Positions 33,024 to 42,223 of a DNA stretch of 64,000 nt are shown here, in pieces. Positions within the stretch are counted from its first letter, which is position 1; each line of letters begins with the position of its first letter. The notes beneath the pieces are model-generated. The model did no database searches and was not told the origin of the DNA. It saw only the letters and a program-made list of their open reading frames with translations. The stretch is taken from NCBI RefSeq assembly GCF_003950325.1, contig NZ_PXZH01000001.1, forward strand, positions 558,001-622,000, given 5' to 3'. A program made the position numbers and the translations under genes. This DNA comes from Vagococcus humatus (GTDB lineage Bacteria > Bacillota > Bacilli > Lactobacillales > Vagococcaceae).

Positions 33024-33918
33024 TCGTTTCCTCCTTTTTCTCTTTAGAAAGATAAGGTTGGTGTAAGGCAATTAATTTAGCTAATAATAAAGGTAATTCA
33101 CGCCGAGGAACCACTTTATCTACAAAACCTTTTTCCAGTAAAAATTCTGCCCGCTGAAACTCATCAGGTAACTTTTGTTTGATCGTTTGTTCAATCACCC
33201 TTCTGCCAGCAAAACCAATCATCGCTTCAGGTTCAGCTAAGATAATATCTCCGTCCATACCAAAACTAGCTGTTACCCCTCCTGTTGTTGGATCTGTTAA
33301 AACAGATATATACAACAAGCCTGCTTCGTGGTGGCGTTGTAGAGCAAAAGAAATTTTAGCCATCTGCATTAAAGAAAAAATTCCTTCTTGCATTCTAGCT
33401 CCTCCTGAAGCGGTAAATAACACAACTGGTAAACCTGCTTCAGTAGCTCTTTCAAAAGCTCGCGTTATTTTTTCTCCAACTACTCTTCCCATACTTCCCA
33501 TGATAAAGCGACTATCCATTACACCAATCACCACAGGGTACTCCCCTAAGTAGCCTTGCCCTGTTACGACGGCTTCATGGAGCCCAGTTTTTTCTTGGGT
33601 TTGTCTCACTTTTTCTTCGTATTGAGGAAAATCTAGTGGATTTTGTATCGCCAAATCTTCATCCCAATGTGTAAACTTATCTAAGTCTACCAGTAAAGCC
33701 AACCTTTCCATAGCTGTTAACCGAAAACAATAGTGACAACTTGGACATATTTTTTCCTGCCCTAAATCTTTTTGATAAATAATCTTTTGGCATTTTGGAC
33801 ATTTTTGCCACATATCATCTGGAACATTAGGCTGAACATAGGTAGGAGGTAAAGACCGCTCCTTTTTAGGCGTAATAGTTATATATTGTCTCTTTTTACG
33901 TTTCTTAAAAAAACCCAT
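33016..33918 (-). CDS. accD: acetyl-CoA carboxylase carboxyltransferase subunit beta
   Basis: 300 residues. N-terminal zinc ribbon CPKC...CPSC (about 40-65), then the crotonase-like domain with [16 protein letters not shown] and [19 protein letters not shown] lies 8 nt before ATG 33918; GTG 33930 is in frame but too close to it. Adjacent to accC and overlapping accA. Confidence 0.95.
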   Translation of the reverse strand: MGFFKKRKKRQYITITPKKERSLPPTYVQPNVPDDMWQKCPKCQKIIYQKDLGQEKICPSCHYCFRLTAMERLALLVDLDKFTHWDEDLAIQNPLDFPQYEEKVRQTQEKTGLHEAVVTGQGYLGEYPVVIGVMDSRFIMGSMGRVVGEKITRAFERATEAGLPVVLFTASGGARMQEGIFSLMQMAKISFALQRHHEAGLLYISVLTDPTTGGVTASFGMDGDIILAEPEAMIGFAGRRVIEQTIKQKLPDEFQRAEFLLEKGFVDKVVPRRELPLLLAKLIALHQPYLSKEKKEETND

Positions 33919-33930
33919 AGATTTATTCAC

Positions 33931-35298
33931 CTACTTTGATTCACTCAGCCACTCACTTAAAAAAACTTCTTGAATAAACCGAGTATTATAATTTCCTGCC
34001 ACTACATCTGGATGACTCACTAAATCAAATTGAAACTCTTGGTTGGTTTCAATTCCCTCTACGGAAAACTCTGCCAATGCTCGTTGCATTTTATTCAAAG
34101 CTTCCGACCGATCTCTACCATGCACAATCACTTTGGCAATCATAGAGTCGTAAAAAGGCGGAATTTGATACCCTTCATACATGCCGCTATCGACTCGCAA
34201 GCCTAATCCACCACTTGGCAACATTAACTGGTTGATTTTTCCTGGACAAGGGGCAAATTGTTGAGCAGGATTTTCTGCATTAAGCCGACACTCGATACTA
34301 TGACCAGTGATATTTATATCTTCTTGTTGGTAACTTAAAGGATACCCATAAGCTATTTGAAGCTGTTCTTTGACAATATCTACTCCTGTCACCATTTCAG
34401 TAATGGGATGCTCCACTTGAATACGGGTATTCATCTCCATAAAATAAAACTCCCCTGACTCATCCATTAAAAACTCAATTGTGCCTGCATTTTGATACGC
34501 CACAGCCTGAGCTGCTGTCAACGCTGTTTGACAAATAGCTGACCGAGTTTTTTCATCCAACGTAGGGGAAGGCGTTTCTTCCATGACTTTTTGGTTGTTG
34601 CGCTGTAAAGAACAATCTCGTTCACCTAAATGAATCACATGGCCTAATTGATCCCCTAATATTTGGACTTCAATATGCTTCGCTGGGTCAATAATTTTTT
34701 CGATATACATGGTGGTATCACCAAAAGCTGCCAAAGATTCTTTCTGGGCTGAGTTAAATTGCTCTGTCAATTCAGCTAAATTATTTAAACGTCTAATCCC
34801 TTTACCGCCACCACCAGAAGCTGCCTTTAACATAATAGGAAAATCAATTTCTCTCGCTATTTTTTGGGCTTCTTCTAAGGTGTAAATTCCCTGATCACTA
34901 CCTGGAATTACCGGTACATTATGCTGAATCATGATTTGTCTAGCTGCAACTTTATCTCCTAGATCTCGAATGGTTTGACTAGTAGGTCCTATAAAAATCA
35001 ACCCACATTCTTCACACATTTCAGCAAACTGAGCATTTTCAGATAAAAAACCAAACCCAGGATGAATACCCTGGGCTCCTGATACCATAGCCACACTTAA
35101 TAATTGTTGCATATTTAAATAGGATTCAGTTGTTTTAGCAGGTCCAATACAGTAAGCTTCGTCAGCTAACAGTACATGTAACGCTTCTTTATCTGCTTGT
35201 GAATAAACCGCAACTGTTTCAATGCCTAATTCCTGACAGGCACGAATAATTCTAACAGCAATTTCTCCCCGATTAGCAATCAATACTTTTTGAAACAC
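33931..35298 (-). CDS. accC: biotin carboxylase subunit of acetyl-CoA carboxylase
   Basis: 455 residues. ATP-grasp enzyme that carboxylates biotin on AccB. Starts FQKVLIANRGEIAVRI; glycine-rich loop KAASGGGGKGIR, catalytic region EMNTRIQVEHPITE. GTG start with GGAG 9 nt upstream. 12 nt after fabZ. Confidence 0.96.
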   Translation of the reverse strand: MFQKVLIANRGEIAVRIIRACQELGIETVAVYSQADKEALHVLLADEAYCIGPAKTTESYLNMQQLLSVAMVSGAQGIHPGFGFLSENAQFAEMCEECGLIFIGPTSQTIRDLGDKVAARQIMIQHNVPVIPGSDQGIYTLEEAQKIAREIDFPIMLKAASGGGGKGIRRLNNLAELTEQFNSAQKESLAAFGDTTMYIEKIIDPAKHIEVQILGDQLGHVIHLGERDCSLQRNNQKVMEETPSPTLDEKTRSAICQTALTAAQAVAYQNAGTIEFLMDESGEFYFMEMNTRIQVEHPITEMVTGVDIVKEQLQIAYGYPLSYQQEDINITGHSIECRLNAENPAQQFAPCPGKINQLMLPSGGLGLRVDSGMYEGYQIPPFYDSMIAKVIVHGRDRSEALNKMQRALAEFSVEGIETNQEFQFDLVSHPDVVAGNYNTRFIQEVFLSEWLSESK

Positions 35299-35310
35299 TC
35301 TAATCAGCTC

Positions 35311-35739
35311 CTATGCCCCAATAATAAAGGTCATTAATGCCTCGCATACTTTTTTATCTTCTACATAGGCGACAGCTTTTCCAACCCCAATATTTTTCTT
35401 TTGTTTAATAATGTCCATTTCCATTCTTAATACATCTCCAGGTACGACTTTTTGACGGAACTTCACTTTGTCAATGCCGCCTAAGTAACCTGTTTTCCCT
35501 TCAAACTCTTCTGTTTTCAGTAAAGGAATAGAACCAGTTTGAGCTAAAGCTTCTAAAATTAACACTCCTGGCATCACTGGTTCCCCTGGAAAATGTCCAG
35601 GGAAGAAATGTTCATTATAAGTAACATTTTTTATTGCGACCACTCGTTTTCCTGGGATTAACTCAATTACTTTGTCTACCATCATAATAGGATAACGATT
35701 GGGAATAATTTCCATAATTTCTTGTACATTTAATTGCAT
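35311..35739 (-). CDS. fabZ: 3-hydroxyacyl-ACP dehydratase FabZ
   Basis: 142 residues, hotdog fold. Active-site histidine in NEHFFPGHFPGEPVMPG and glutamate in LILEALAQTG. A longer frame exists to 35757, but AGGAGG precedes ATG 35739 (MQLNVQEIM). Placed between accB and accC as in enterococci. Confidence 0.95.
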   Translation of the reverse strand: MQLNVQEIMEIIPNRYPIMMVDKVIELIPGKRVVAIKNVTYNEHFFPGHFPGEPVMPGVLILEALAQTGSIPLLKTEEFEGKTGYLGGIDKVKFRQKVVPGDVLRMEMDIIKQKKNIGVGKAVAYVEDKKVCEALMTFIIGA

Positions 35740-35749
35740 GATTTTCCTC

Positions 35750-36220
35750 CTAGCCAATACGGAACAAAGGTTGTCCGTATTCCACTACTTCTTCATTTTT
35801 TACATATATTTCTAAAATATCCCCAGCCACTGTGCTAGGTATTTCATTCATCACTTTCATTGCTTCTACAATACATAGCACGTCTCCTTTAGAAACGTGA
35901 CTCCCTATTTTTTGATAAGGAGGAGCTTCCGGAGAGCTACTTAAATAAACGACTCCTACAAGAGGAGAGGTAATCACTTCTCCTACCACTTCTTTGGTAA
36001 TCGGTGCAGTCACTTCTTCAGCAGGTTTAGTCTGAACCTTTTTCGGTTGACTTAAATTAACTGCTGTTTTTTCTTTTTCTGGTAAAGAACCCTGTTCCCT
36101 TGTTTCATTTTGCGACTGTTTGCTTAAAATTAAAGAACTAGTATCTTCTTGCCACTGAAAGTACTGAACATCTGATTCATCAACTAATTGAAGCAATTCT
36201 TTGACTTCTTCTATGTTCAT
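35750..36220 (-). CDS. accB: biotin carboxyl carrier protein of acetyl-CoA carboxylase
   Basis: 156 residues. The C-terminal biotinyl domain has the biotinylation site EAMKVMNEI (lysine about residue 122), preceded by a flexible linker rich in Lys/Thr/Pro/Val. Start overlaps the fabF stop by 4 nt. Confidence 0.95.
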   Translation of the reverse strand: MNIEEVKELLQLVDESDVQYFQWQEDTSSLILSKQSQNETREQGSLPEKEKTAVNLSQPKKVQTKPAEEVTAPITKEVVGEVITSPLVGVVYLSSSPEAPPYQKIGSHVSKGDVLCIVEAMKVMNEIPSTVAGDILEIYVKNEEVVEYGQPLFRIG

Positions 36221-37464
36221 TCCTTTTCAGCTCCTTCCCATTTTTTCAAACAAATCACTGCATTATGTCCCCCAAAACCAAGAGAATTACTTAACGCATA
36301 GCGTACTGGCTTACTTTTTCCCTGTTTTGGTGTATAATCTAAATCACAATCTTCACTAGGTGTTTCAAGTCCCATTGTTGGTGGAATATAGTCATGTTGA
36401 ATTGCGGCAACGCACGCCAATGCTTCTACAACGCCTGCAGCTCCTAACAAATGTCCCGTCATACTTTTGGTGCTTGAAATACTAGTGTGATAAGCTTCTT
36501 CTTTTAAAGCGTATTTAATTGCTGTGGTCTCTGCTCCGTCATTGGTTGGAGTACTAGTTCCATGAGCATTCACATAATCCACTTCTTCTGGCGTAATACC
36601 TGCCTCTGCCATAGCCAGTTCCATACAACGACCTGCTCCGTGTCCATTTGGATTTGGGCTGGTAATATGATAACTATCACAGTTTGACCCGTATCCTACC
36701 ACTTCACCGTAAATGTTAGCTCCGCGATTTAACGCATGCTCTAACTCTTCTAAAACTAACACCCCTGCGCCTTCTCCCATAACAAAACCACTACGATTTT
36801 GATCAAAAGGACGAGAAGCAATTTTAGGATCTGTTTCTTTTGTTAAAGCAGTTAAAGCAGCAAAGCCTGCTATGCCAATCTCACAAATAGTTGCCTCTGC
36901 TCCTCCTGCTAACATCACATCTTGGTAACCATGTTTAATTTGTCTAAAAGCATCTCCAATAGCGTTAGTACTTGAAGCACAAGCTGTCACTACTGAACTA
37001 CACACTCCCTTAGCTCCCACATGAATGGCAATATTGCCTGCAGCCATGTTCCCAATCGCCATAGGAACAAAAAATGGTGCCACTCGTTTAGGTCCTTTAT
37101 CATGCATTCTAATAACTTGATCTTGAATAGTGGTCATGCCACCTATTCCTGAACTAACCATCACGCCAAAGCGGTGAACATCCAGTTGCTCAAGATTTAA
37201 TTGACTGTCAAAAAATGCTTGCTTCGCTGCAGCTACTCCATAAACAGAAAATAAATCCATCCGTTTCGTTTCTTTTTTATCCATATATAATGTCGGATCA
37301 AAATCTCTAACTTCTGCTGCAACTGTTACTCCTGTATCTGTGGCATCAAATTTTTCAATCGGTTGAATACCAACTTGACCTTTTAACACATTAGCCATAA
37401 ATTCATGGGCTGTATTTCCTAAAGGCGTAATCGCTCCTACACCTGTAATCACTACACGTTTCAT
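36217..37464 (-). CDS. fabF: 3-oxoacyl-ACP synthase II
   Basis: 415 residues. Condensing enzyme for chain elongation. Active-site cysteine in SVVTACASSTNAIG, histidines in NAHGTSTPTNDG and TGHLLGAAGVVE. ATG start, 10 nt after fabG. Confidence 0.95.
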   Translation of the reverse strand: MKRVVITGVGAITPLGNTAHEFMANVLKGQVGIQPIEKFDATDTGVTVAAEVRDFDPTLYMDKKETKRMDLFSVYGVAAAKQAFFDSQLNLEQLDVHRFGVMVSSGIGGMTTIQDQVIRMHDKGPKRVAPFFVPMAIGNMAAGNIAIHVGAKGVCSSVVTACASSTNAIGDAFRQIKHGYQDVMLAGGAEATICEIGIAGFAALTALTKETDPKIASRPFDQNRSGFVMGEGAGVLVLEELEHALNRGANIYGEVVGYGSNCDSYHITSPNPNGHGAGRCMELAMAEAGITPEEVDYVNAHGTSTPTNDGAETTAIKYALKEEAYHTSISSTKSMTGHLLGAAGVVEALACVAAIQHDYIPPTMGLETPSEDCDLDYTPKQGKSKPVRYALSNSLGFGGHNAVICLKKWEGAEKE

Positions 37465-37474
37465 ATTGACCTCC

Positions 37475-38209
37475 CTAACCTTGCATCACCATACCGCCAT
37501 CTACATTGATTACTTGCCCAGTTATATACCGATGTTCTGCTAAAAATAAAGCCACTTTCGCTACATCTTCTGGACTTCCTAATCGTTTTAAAGGAATTTG
37601 GTCTTGTATGGTTTCTTTCATTCTGTCATTCATTGCTTCTGTCATATCTGTTTCAATAAAACCTGGTGCAATAGCATTACAAGTAATTTGGCGTGAGGCT
37701 AACTCTTTAGCAACTGATTTGGTTAACCCAATCATGCCTGCTTTACTAGCAGCATAGTTAGCTTGTCCCACATTACCAACTTCCCCAATCACACTAGCTA
37801 TATTAATAATCGTGCCAAAACGTTGTTTCATTAAAATTGGTGTCACTTGTTGAATCATGCGAAAACTACCAGTTAAATTCACATCAATCACTTGTTCAAA
37901 TTGCTCTTCTTTCATTCTAAGTAACAAAGTATCTTGGGTAATACCAGCATTATTTACTAGTACATCAATTTGACCAAATGCGTTCATTCCTTCTTTGATA
38001 ATTCTTTTAGCATCTTCTAAATGTTGAACATTTCCTGGAACGTAGATAACTTGTCCCTTATAAGCAGCAAAACTTGCTAACAAGTCTGGCGCTTCATTTT
38101 GTCTACCATTTAACACAAGATTAGCCCCAGCTTTAGCAAAGGCCTCAGCAATCCCTCTGCCAATTCCTTTGGTACTCCCTGTTACTATCACTGTTTTATT
38201 TTCCCACAT
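37475..38209 (-). CDS. fabG: 3-oxoacyl-ACP reductase
   Basis: 244 residues, short-chain dehydrogenase. NADP-binding TGSTKGIGRGIAEAF, NNAGIT, catalytic Ser (IASVIGEVG) and YAASKAG. Overlaps fabD by 14 nt; GGAGA precedes the ATG. Confidence 0.95.
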   Translation of the reverse strand: MWENKTVIVTGSTKGIGRGIAEAFAKAGANLVLNGRQNEAPDLLASFAAYKGQVIYVPGNVQHLEDAKRIIKEGMNAFGQIDVLVNNAGITQDTLLLRMKEEQFEQVIDVNLTGSFRMIQQVTPILMKQRFGTIINIASVIGEVGNVGQANYAASKAGMIGLTKSVAKELASRQITCNAIAPGFIETDMTEAMNDRMKETIQDQIPLKRLGSPEDVAKVALFLAEHRYITGQVINVDGGMVMQG

Positions 38210-39158
38210 AATGTGTCTCCTTTAATTGAGAAGCTTGAAGCTCTTCGATTGTTTTTTCAAAAGAAGCAAGATTCTCCACCTGTAATACTTTTATTTCTCG
38301 GTTGGTTTGTCTGACAAATTGACTTAATACTTTGCCTGGTCCCACTTCAATCACATGAGTTACCCCAGTTTTAAAGCAAGTCTCCATCGTTTTTTCCCAC
38401 TGAACGGCTTGATACATTTGTTGGGTTAAAAGATGAGGGAGTTGTTTTTCATCTGTGGTGATGTCCCCTGTCACATTACTGACTATAGGCAGTTGTAAAG
38501 GCTGAAATGTCACCTGATCTAAAGACTTCGCAAATAAGTGAGAAGCCGGTTCTAATAAAGGTGTATGAAAAGGACCACTCACTTTTAGTGGCAAGACTTT
38601 TTTGTATCCTCTATCTTTTAATAGTTGAACAGCCTGAGTCACTCCGCTAGTGTCACCACCAATAACGACTTGCTTTTCCGTATTAAAATTAGCAGGAACT
38701 ACTACCCCTTCACTAGAAGCTAAGTCGCAAACTTCTTGAATAACTTCTTTAGGCGTATTTAGAACTGCTACCATTTTCCCAACACCTTGGGGAATCCCTT
38801 GTGACATAATCTTTCCTCTAGCCATAACTAAAGGCAGGCCTTGTTCAAAAGGAAGTGTGCCACTAGCAGTTAAAGCTGCGTATTCACCTAAGCTTAGACC
38901 AGCTACTATATCTGCTTTTATCCCTGCTTCTTGTAGTAAGGCATAAGCAGCCACACTCATGGTATAAATTAAAGGCTGGGTATAGGCGGTATCATTCAAC
39001 TTATCTGTTGGTTGAAAAACTAAGGATTCATAAGTTTCAGGCAGCCAGTGATTAGCTTGGTGAATAATTTCTTTAAACTTAGGGAAGTGATGATACAATT
39101 CTTCTCCCATCCCTGTATACTGAGCACCTTGTCCGCTAAAGAAACAAGCAATTTTCAT
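38196..39158 (-). CDS. fabD: malonyl-CoA:ACP transacylase
   Basis: 320 residues. Nucleophile motif GLSLGEYAAL, glycine-rich FSGQGAQYTGMG and histidine in KVSGPFHTPLL. ATG 39158 preferred to TTG 39161. 3 nt after the fabK stop region, so tightly coupled. Confidence 0.95.
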   Translation of the reverse strand: MKIACFFSGQGAQYTGMGEELYHHFPKFKEIIHQANHWLPETYESLVFQPTDKLNDTAYTQPLIYTMSVAAYALLQEAGIKADIVAGLSLGEYAALTASGTLPFEQGLPLVMARGKIMSQGIPQGVGKMVAVLNTPKEVIQEVCDLASSEGVVVPANFNTEKQVVIGGDTSGVTQAVQLLKDRGYKKVLPLKVSGPFHTPLLEPASHLFAKSLDQVTFQPLQLPIVSNVTGDITTDEKQLPHLLTQQMYQAVQWEKTMETCFKTGVTHVIEVGPGKVLSQFVRQTNREIKVLQVENLASFEKTIEELQASQLKETHYVGK

Positions 39159-39161
39159 CAA

Positions 39162-40130
39162 TTATCTCTCCATCCATTTTAGCGTCGACTGGTTTAATTG
39201 ATCTTCCCAGCCAGTCATTAATTCTTGAATAATATCAGAACAGGTTTGATTTTCTTGCTTAAACATCCCTGCAATCTGACCAGACATCATAGAACTGTTT
39301 TGGGTATCTCCGTCTACTACAGCCCGTTTTAATGCCCCATTCCCTAAATCTTCTAATCTGTCCCAATTTGGTTCAGCCTTACCGCCTTCTTCTCGCTCTG
39401 CTTTTAGATACGTTCTAGTTAATTTATTTCGTAAACCTCTAACAGGGTGGCCAGTTAAAAGTCCAGTGACATCTGTGTCGATATCTTTGGCTTTTAAAAC
39501 CGCTTGTTTATAGTTTTCATGAGCGGTACATTCTTTAGAAATTAAAAAGCGCGTGCCTAATTGAACAGCCTCTGCTCCTAATAACATGGCAGCAGCAACA
39601 CCTCTACCATCTCCAATTCCCCCTGCTGCAATCACTGGGATTGTCACTGCATCAACTACTTGAGGAACTAAGGTCATAGTAGTACTTTTCCCAATATGAC
39701 CTCCTCCTTCCATGCCTTCAACTACTACTGCATCAGCTCCGTCTTTTTCCATACGGCGTGCTAAAGCAACAGAAGCCACAACGGGAATCACAATAATCCC
39801 TGCTTCTTTAAATTTTTGCATATATTTAGCTGGAGAACCGGCTCCAGTAGTAATTACTTTTATTTTCTCTTCACAAACCAAGTCAACAATGTCTTCCACA
39901 TGAGGAGACATTAACATTATATTGACTCCAAAAGGTTTGTTAGTTAATTGTTTGGCTTTTTGGATTTGTTTATGTACAAATTCTTTTGGAGCATGTCCAG
40001 AAGCGATAATACCTAAGCCACCTGCTTCTGATACAGAACTAGCTAAAGTAGCTTCTGCTACCCATGCCATAGCTCCTTGAAAAATCGGATACTCAATTCC
40101 TAATAGCTCACAAATCATCGATTTTTTCAT
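39162..40130 (-). CDS. fabK: enoyl-ACP reductase II (FMN-dependent)
   Basis: 322 residues, nitronate-monooxygenase-like TIM-barrel. Characteristic start MICELLGIEYPIFQGAMAW, then GSPAKYMQKFKEAGI, VEGMEGGGHIG and IPVIAAGGIGDGRG (FMN phosphate site). This is the flavin enoyl reductase found in streptococci and enterococci; FabI is not seen in the window. Two hairpins lie between it and acpP. Confidence 0.95.
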   Translation of the reverse strand: MKKSMICELLGIEYPIFQGAMAWVAEATLASSVSEAGGLGIIASGHAPKEFVHKQIQKAKQLTNKPFGVNIMLMSPHVEDIVDLVCEEKIKVITTGAGSPAKYMQKFKEAGIIVIPVVASVALARRMEKDGADAVVVEGMEGGGHIGKSTTMTLVPQVVDAVTIPVIAAGGIGDGRGVAAAMLLGAEAVQLGTRFLISKECTAHENYKQAVLKAKDIDTDVTGLLTGHPVRGLRNKLTRTYLKAEREEGGKAEPNWDRLEDLGNGALKRAVVDGDTQNSSMMSGQIAGMFKQENQTCSDIIQELMTGWEDQLNQSTLKWMER

Positions 40131-40192
40131 GCGGTTGTCCTTCCAATTTATCAGATTAAAGCCACTATTTAGATGAGTGGGCTTATTTTAGA

Positions 40193-40234
40193 CTAAAAAT
40201 TATCCTACTCAAATCAGTGATAGATTTGAGTAGG
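40193..40234 (-). terminator. intrinsic terminator between acpP and fabK
   Basis: On the minus strand CCTACTCAAATC, 7-nt loop, GATTTGAGTAGG (12 perfect pairs) followed by ATAATTTTTAG, beginning 16 nt after the acpP stop. A second, weaker hairpin (arms around AAGCCCACT / AGTGGCTT) follows at about 40156-40182. Confidence 0.75.
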
Positions 40235-40249
40235 CTTTAAGTAAGATGA

Positions 40250-40483
40250 TTATTTATTGTTTAATTGTGCTTCAACGTAATTAACTAGGTCTTGTACTGT
40301 AGATAAACCTTCGTCTGTTTCTAGTTGCACATCAAATTCATCTTCAATATCATTCATAATTTGGAAAATATCTAAGCTATCTGCTTCTAAATCTTCACGG
40401 AAAGAAGTAGTTGCTTGAACTTCTGCTTCCTCTTTTCCTAATTGATCTACGATAAGTGATTGAATTTTTTCAAATGTTGTCAT
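40250..40483 (-). CDS. acpP: acyl carrier protein
   Basis: 77 residues, acidic. Phosphopantetheine serine in [18 protein letters not shown] (about residue 37). GGAGG precedes the ATG. It stands between fabH and fabK; an intrinsic terminator follows immediately. Confidence 0.95.
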   Translation of the reverse strand: MTTFEKIQSLIVDQLGKEEAEVQATTSFREDLEADSLDIFQIMNDIEDEFDVQLETDEGLSTVQDLVNYVEAQLNNK

Positions 40484-40536
40484 GATGTTCCTCCAAAATT
40501 TTAGTCATTTTTTATTTTATTTATGATGAAGCTTGG

Positions 40537-41520
40537 CTAAAGAGAGAGTAATATACTTCCCCAAGTCAAGCCACCTCCGAATCCAGTGAGCAAAACCTTT
40601 TGCTCAGAACCTAGCTTTAGAATACCTTGTTCCACACAGTCATCTAGCAGTATAGGAATGGATGCTGCGGATGTATTCCCATACCTTTCCATATTAACTG
40701 GCAATTTAGCTAATGGAATCTCCGTCTTATGACTAATTCCTTCCACTATGCGTAAATTAGCTTGATGAAGTAAACAAGCATCTAAATCAGTTGGTAATAA
40801 ATGGTTATCCTTTAAAATAGTGGAAATGTTCTCTGTTACAGTATTCAATGTAAACTGAAACACTTGCCGACCATCCATAGTTAAGTATGGGCTTAACCTT
40901 TCTTCCTGTTTTACCCAAGGGTTGTTAATCAGAAATGGGCGTGCTTGTAACGCCTGTCCCCTGGAACCATCACTTCCTAATTTTTCAGCTAAAAATTGCG
41001 ACTTTCCTGCTACTGCTTCAAGTAACACTCCTGCTGCTCCGTCCCCAAACAACACACTAGTTCTTCGGTCCTGCCAGTCAAGAAGTTTAGACATCACTTC
41101 TCCTCCAATGACTAGTCCTTTTTGATAAGAACCACTTTGAATTAATTTTTCTCCAAGGGATAAGCCATAAACAAAGCCAGAGCAAGCACTATTAATGTCA
41201 AAACACATAGCCTGGGTTGCCTTAATTTCTCCTTGAACTAAACAAGCAGTCGACGGCATTCCAAAATCTCCTGTCATGGTTGCTACAATAATAAAGTCAA
41301 GATCTAAGGGAGATAGATTGGCTTTTTTTAACAATTTTTGAGCGACTTTCGTGCATAATTCATGCGTATTTTCTGTTTCAGCAATAAATCGTTGACCAAT
41401 ACCTGTGCGAGATAAAATCCATTCATCAGAAGTTTCTAACCAACTAGGTAAATCTTGATTAGTCACACATTTGTCAGGGAGATATTTAGCAGTTTGAGTT
41501 ATTCTTGGATACGTTGTCAT
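40537..41520 (-). CDS. fabH: 3-oxoacyl-ACP synthase III
   Basis: 327 residues. Initiates fatty-acid synthesis by condensing acetyl-CoA with malonyl-ACP. Active-site cysteine in DINSACSGFVYGL, histidine in LHQANLRI, asparagine in YGNTSAASIP. ATG start, 12 nt after the fabT frame. Confidence 0.95.
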   Translation of the reverse strand: MTTYPRITQTAKYLPDKCVTNQDLPSWLETSDEWILSRTGIGQRFIAETENTHELCTKVAQKLLKKANLSPLDLDFIIVATMTGDFGMPSTACLVQGEIKATQAMCFDINSACSGFVYGLSLGEKLIQSGSYQKGLVIGGEVMSKLLDWQDRRTSVLFGDGAAGVLLEAVAGKSQFLAEKLGSDGSRGQALQARPFLINNPWVKQEERLSPYLTMDGRQVFQFTLNTVTENISTILKDNHLLPTDLDACLLHQANLRIVEGISHKTEIPLAKLPVNMERYGNTSAASIPILLDDCVEQGILKLGSEQKVLLTGFGGGLTWGSILLSL

Positions 41521-41532
41521 GCTCTAACCTCT

Positions 41533-41980
41533 CTACTTCTCATAACTTTCATGTAAAAAATCATGTAAATTTTTTAACCCTTTAACTACCGCTTGCCTTT
41601 CGTCTGTATCAAGACCTTTAAGGGCAGCATTCACCATAGTTTGATGAAACTTTTGATGAACTCGGTAGAATAATCTTCCACGATTGGTTAACTTCAGATG
41701 AACCACTCGCCGATCTTGTTCATTGCGAACTCTTTCCACATAGCCTTTTTTTAACTAAGTTTTTAATAGCAATGGTTAAAGTTCCTCCAGTAATGGAAAG
41801 CTCTTTAGCTACCTCAGTGGCTGTTTTTTGATTATGTAGACCAATAGCTTCTATCGTATGCATCTCTTTTATGCTTAAATCACTAAACTGACTTTTTTTA
41901 AGTTCAGTTTCTTCAATCGTCATAATGTCGTTAAACACACTGACTAAATAATCATTAATTTCTTTTAAACTCGCTTCCAT
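41533..41980 (-). pseudogene. fabT: MarR-family fatty-acid repressor FabT, frameshifted in an A7 tract
   Basis: Two overlapping frames together make one full FabT: 41720-41980 (helix-turn-helix part ending ...TLTIAIKNLVKK then running out of frame) and 41533-41739 (ERVRNEQDRRVVHLKLTNRGRLFYRVHQKFH..., wing and dimer helices). With six instead of seven A (T-run 41746-41752 on the plus strand), the sequence reads NLVKKGYVERVRNEQDRRVV continuously, 148 residues. The repressor of the cluster is therefore broken, phase-variable, rescued by slippage, or the extra base is an assembly error. GGAG precedes ATG 41980. Confidence 0.85.
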
Positions 41981-42017
41981 GATAATCTCCTATCTCATAA
42001 ATGATTATCGTTAATAC

Positions 42018-42046
42018 TTTGATAATCAAATCATTTGATAATCAAA
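42018..42046. promoter_or_regulatory. two FabT boxes
   Basis: TTTGATAATCAAA at 42018-42030 and again at 42034-42046, each a near-perfect palindrome matching the known FabT operator core (TTTGATTATCAAA on the minus strand), 16 bp apart, about 40 bp upstream of fabT. Confidence 0.85.
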
Positions 42047-42172
42047 GTATATGGGATTGTTTTCTATTTTGCAATCTTTTTTTGAAAATTTTTTATTTAT
42101 TTTTTTCTTTTCTTATTAATAACCTATTAATTTGTCCTGTGAATGATTTTTACCGTTTTAGACTGTTTATGA

Positions 42173-42201
42173 TTGTTTTTTGGTTTTTAGCATGCTATTA
42201 T
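42173..42201 (+). promoter_or_regulatory. fructose operon promoter
   Basis: TTGTTT (42173-42178), 17 bp, TATTAT (42196-42201). I could not identify a confident cre or FruR operator beside it. Confidence 0.55.
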
Positions 42202-42223
42202 GTAGGGGAAAGGAATGATGTAT

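Noticed and set aside
33179-33553. 124-residue plus-strand frame within accD
   Set aside because: Shadow of a highly conserved gene on the other strand.
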